From contig CAJYLH010000022.1 of the NCBI GenBank assembly GCA_913775525.1, positions 1-64,000 on the forward strand: DNA of 64,000 nucleotides, given 5' to 3'. Positions 61,439-64,000 of this stretch are shown in pieces. A program made the position numbers and the translations under genes. The number at the start of each line of letters is the position of its first letter. Position 1 is the stretch's first letter. The stretch comes from an uncultured Chryseobacterium sp. GTDB taxonomy: Bacteria; Bacteroidota; Bacteroidia; Flavobacteriales; Weeksellaceae. Below the pieces are notes generated by a model. It searched no databases, had not been told where the DNA came from, and worked only from the letters and a program-made list of their open reading frames with translations.

Positions 61439-63133
61439 ATGAATATTATGAAAAAATCCCTGAACCAGGAAGCGTGGAATGCGCTTATGGACAATAATTA
61501 CCCTTTAGCCGCAAAATATTGGGTGGACGGGTACGGCCTTCCGGATGATGATGAAGAGCTGGAACGCATATTTCAGCATGTGAACACCCTCAATACAGCA
61601 CAGCACCATCCGGATCTCTGCGCCATCCTCGGCCTCATTGCCCTTGACTATAATGATATTTTTGATGAGGACAGGGAAAGTGCCCTGATCCAGTGCCTTC
61701 AGTGGAGCCACCAGGGACTTGAAATAGATCCCCTTCATTATCAGTGCAGCCGCAATGCCGGATCAGCGCTGTACTGGCTCGGAAGCGGTCCGGAAGCACT
61801 GTTGTATTACGAGAAAGCTCATAGCATACAGCCATCACCGGTACTCCAGATCCGTATGTTCAACATCCGAAATCAGGATCAGCAGAATCCGGATTTTTCC
61901 GGGCTTATCCTTTCCGATGGTACCGGATCAGGAATGGAAGCTTACAATGCCGGCGTAGAACTCAACCGGATCCTGATACAGCATCCTGATATGCCGGAAA
62001 CAGAACAGCAGCGCATCACTGCACTGAAAAAGCAGTTGTACGAAAAGGCCTATCAGCTTTATAAAGATGCCGTTGTGCACAGGACCGGTGACTACCTGAA
62101 TGATGATCCCCATACTTTCGCTATGTGCTGCAATAATCTGGCGGGGGAGCTCAGCCATGAAGGAAGATATCAGGAAGCCATTGCCATCGGAACCGAGGGT
62201 ATTGAGCAGAGCCCGTTTTCCGTCATCCTCATGAATAGGATGAGCAACCATATGTATGCCGGGATGCCGGAACAGGCCATCACGGATGGAAAGCGGCTTC
62301 TGGATGAGTATGCAGGCCAGCTGGACATCATTTCTTTTCTCAGTGTGATAGATACTGTCTGCATCAGCTACCTTGAACTCGAAAACTATGAGGAAACCCT
62401 GCAATGGGCAGACAGAGGACTGGAAGCTTATTATCAGATCAATCCGTCAGACCCTATCCTTCAGGATGCGGAAATGACCCGATGTATTACCAACTTTTTC
62501 ATTAACAGGGCCAAGGCTGTCGCTGCTTTAGGTATCGATACAGACCCTGCTAAAAATGCCAGGGAAGCAGATCAGCTGCTGGAAACAATGCCGGACAACC
62601 CAAGCCTGATGATCAGCAGGGCAGACACTTTTGTAAAAGAAGGACAATGGGAGAAGGCATTGGAATGCTATGAGCAGGCCATCCATTTCGGGATCGAGAA
62701 AGGGATGGAAAGATCTGTACAGGTAGCCTTGTACAACAAAGGATATATTCAGGAAGTATATCTGAAAGAAAGTGATGAGGCCCTTGACAGTTTCGGGCAG
62801 AGCATAGAGGCAGGGAACAATGATTTCTGGTGTTATTATTGGGCGGTACACTGTGCGTATAACCTTAGGGAAGATGAAGCCACGGTACAGTACGGTGAAT
62901 CGGCATTAGCTGTATTGCCTCAACAGGATGGTGTTACCGATGATATTGTGGCAGAGATGTATGAGCATATCGGAACGGCCCAGATTGACCTCGGAAATTA
63001 TGAACAGGCGATAAAAAACCTGGAGAAATCCCTTAATCTGAATTTTTCCCAGACTGCACAGGATAACCTGAAAATTGCCCGGGAACAAACGGGGAAGCAG
63101 GGGGGATTCTTTAAGAAGCTGTTCGGAAAATAA
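61439..63133 (+). CDS. Tetratricopeptide-repeat protein
   Basis: The protein of about 564 residues consists of a run of helical repeats, with clear TPR matches such as 'YQEAIAIGTEGIEQSPFSVILMNRM' and 'WEKALECYEQAIHFGIEKG' and 'YEQAIKNLEKSLNLN'. It has no signal peptide, so it is a cytosolic scaffold. It ends in a Gly/Phe-rich 'GGFFKKLFGK' tail. Starts at 61403, 61439 and 61448 are possible; 61439 was taken. No partner is evident. Confidence 0.8.
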   Translation: MNIMKKSLNQEAWNALMDNNYPLAAKYWVDGYGLPDDDEELERIFQHVNTLNTAQHHPDLCAILGLIALDYNDIFDEDRESALIQCLQWSHQGLEIDPLHYQCSRNAGSALYWLGSGPEALLYYEKAHSIQPSPVLQIRMFNIRNQDQQNPDFSGLILSDGTGSGMEAYNAGVELNRILIQHPDMPETEQQRITALKKQLYEKAYQLYKDAVVHRTGDYLNDDPHTFAMCCNNLAGELSHEGRYQEAIAIGTEGIEQSPFSVILMNRMSNHMYAGMPEQAITDGKRLLDEYAGQLDIISFLSVIDTVCISYLELENYEETLQWADRGLEAYYQINPSDPILQDAEMTRCITNFFINRAKAVAALGIDTDPAKNAREADQLLETMPDNPSLMISRADTFVKEGQWEKALECYEQAIHFGIEKGMERSVQVALYNKGYIQEVYLKESDEALDSFGQSIEAGNNDFWCYYWAVHCAYNLREDEATVQYGESALAVLPQQDGVTDDIVAEMYEHIGTAQIDLGNYEQAIKNLEKSLNLNFSQTAQDNLKIAREQTGKQGGFFKKLFGK

Positions 63134-63245
63134 TCGATAGTCACATAAGCGTCAGGTTATAATAAAAAATGCAATTTCCATGAAAGAACGCAGGAATAAA
63201 GCATATTTAAGGGAAAAAATACTATCTTGAATCTATAATCAGGCT

Positions 63246-63737
63246 ATGGAAAAAATAATCATAAGAAAAGTTGAATATACAGACAATCAAGCTTTGTCGA
63301 AACTCATTAAAGACACGTTTGAAGAACATGATGCGCCGCGGCAAGGAACCGTTTTTTCGGATCCGACAACGGATCATCTCTATGAACTCTTCCAAACGGA
63401 AGGTTCTGTACTTTGGGTAGGGGAAATGGACGGGCATATTGCCGGCTGTTGCGGCATATATCCTACACAGGGATTGCCTGAAAGCTGTGCGGAATTGGTG
63501 AAATTCTACCTTCGCCCGGAAGCACGCGGAAAAGGGCTGGGCCAGGCTTTAATGAATCAGAGCATCATCAGTGCAAAAGAAATGGGATATAAGCAGGTCT
63601 ACCTGGAAAGCCTTCCTGAGTTTGCCAAAGCGGTAAGCATGTATGAAAAAATGGGCTTTACGCTGCTCGAAAAACCTTTGGGGGATTCAGGACATGGTTC
63701 ATGTACCGTATGGATGATCATGGAGCTTGATGCTTAA
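63246..63737 (+). CDS. GNAT-family N-acetyltransferase
   Basis: The 163-residue protein has the GNAT core: 'VGEMDGHIAGCCGIYP' (strands), 'CAELVKFYLRPEARGKGLGQALMNQ' with the acetyl-CoA loop RPEARGKGLG, and 'AVSMYEKMGFTLLEKPLGDSGHGSCTVWMI' at the end. The acceptor substrate is unknown. It is a single gene ahead of a bidirectional terminator. Confidence 0.87.
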   Translation: MEKIIIRKVEYTDNQALSKLIKDTFEEHDAPRQGTVFSDPTTDHLYELFQTEGSVLWVGEMDGHIAGCCGIYPTQGLPESCAELVKFYLRPEARGKGLGQALMNQSIISAKEMGYKQVYLESLPEFAKAVSMYEKMGFTLLEKPLGDSGHGSCTVWMIMELDA

Positions 63738-63796
63738 TAATCAATACAGACTTCAAATAACCGGTCAGTTTTTACCGGTACGCTTATTAAAACAAA

Positions 63797-63830
63797 AAAC
63801 CTCCGCAATTCAATTGCGGAGGTTTGTTTT
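63797..63830. terminator. Bidirectional terminator between the GNAT gene and tRNA-Leu
   Basis: AAACCTCCGCAA (63797-63808) pairs perfectly with TTGCGGAGGTTT (63814-63825) around TTCAA, with A-rich and T-rich flanks. Confidence 0.85.
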
Positions 63831-63884
63831 TCCATGTGAAACAGATCCGGGGCAGCATATGTCTGCTGAATATGTTTCCTGCTG

Positions 63885-63967
63885 TGCGGATGAAGGGACT
63901 CGAACCCCCATGCCTTATCGGCACCAGATCCTGATTCTGGCGTGGCTACCAATTACACCACATCCGC
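63885..63967 (-). tRNA. tRNA-Leu (anticodon CAG)
   Basis: On the minus strand the acceptor arms GCGGATG and CATCCGC pair, with discriminator A. The anticodon arm is CCAGA-ATCAGGA-TCTGG, which puts CAG in the anticodon. A long variable arm (TGCCGATAAGGCA) and the T-loop GTTCGAGTC follow, as expected for a class II leucine tRNA. CCA is not encoded. Confidence 0.93.
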
Positions 63968-64000
63968 AGTTTAAGGTCGTATGATAAAGAACTCCTTTTT

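Overview
The window looks like chromosome from a flavobacterium of the Chryseobacterium/Weeksellaceae type. The pointers are a MurF-Alr fusion, a PorW/SprE-type lipoprotein of the type IX secretion/gliding machinery, Bacteroidetes promoter boxes (TTTG and TAnnTTTG), few Shine-Dalgarno sequences, YbeY and thymidine kinase variants that I associate with this phylum, and moderate G+C. The assignment rests on gene content and signals only; no species can be named. No rRNA, IS element, prophage or CRISPR array was seen. One tRNA (Leu, CAG) lies at the right end.

Layout. 0-1.7 kb: the end of a secreted protein and a 7-repeat propeller-like secreted protein. 1.8-11.9 kb: housekeeping genes (guaC, fabG, rsmI, an acidic repeat protein, tdk, murF-alr, a patatin-barrel protein, ybeY). 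11.9-17.3 kb: two canonical parS sites flank mnmG, and the AT-rich gap between divergent pgk and rpiB carries DnaA boxes, so this may be an origin-proximal segment. 17.7-24.1 kb: rnr, a LysE-type exporter, LD-carboxypeptidase, yraN, an SDR and tsaB. 24.2-28.7 kb (minus strand): porW/sprE, maf, a KdsC-like phosphatase and a DUF2520 protein. 28.9-32.8 kb: an ECF sigma factor with two downstream genes, then two paralogous secreted proteins of unknown function. 32.8-37.2 kb: a GH92 glycosidase and lepA.

37.3-48.4 kb is the accessory highlight: a run of same-strand, largely overlapping genes for NAD/ADP-ribose chemistry. An NrtR-like Nudix regulator is followed by a 2OG-Fe(II) oxygenase, a VWA protein translationally coupled to a divergent adenylosuccinate-synthetase-like enzyme, a TARG1/ALC1-like macro domain, a small ADP-ribosylation/crystallin-J1-type protein, a microbial PARG (TIGR02452), DUF4291, two ADP-ribosylglycohydrolases, a MacroD/YmdB macro domain, a membrane-anchored SUKH-like protein, a class III sirtuin, KptA and a metallophosphoesterase. 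The promoter of the regulator and the promoter of the cluster share the motif GYGTA-N5-AACGCAA in the same position relative to the -7 box. This suggests one regulon, plausibly controlled by the Nudix regulator in response to ADP-ribose or NAD status.

48.6-64 kb: an M14 peptidase, a GH3-type acyl-adenylase, two small lipoproteins, tandem membrane EEP phosphatase-fold proteins, rhomboid and mutL, a DUF1275 membrane protein, a stress-like protein, a two-component system, a TPR protein, a GNAT acetyltransferase and tRNA-Leu. Most convergent gene pairs are separated by clear hairpin terminators.
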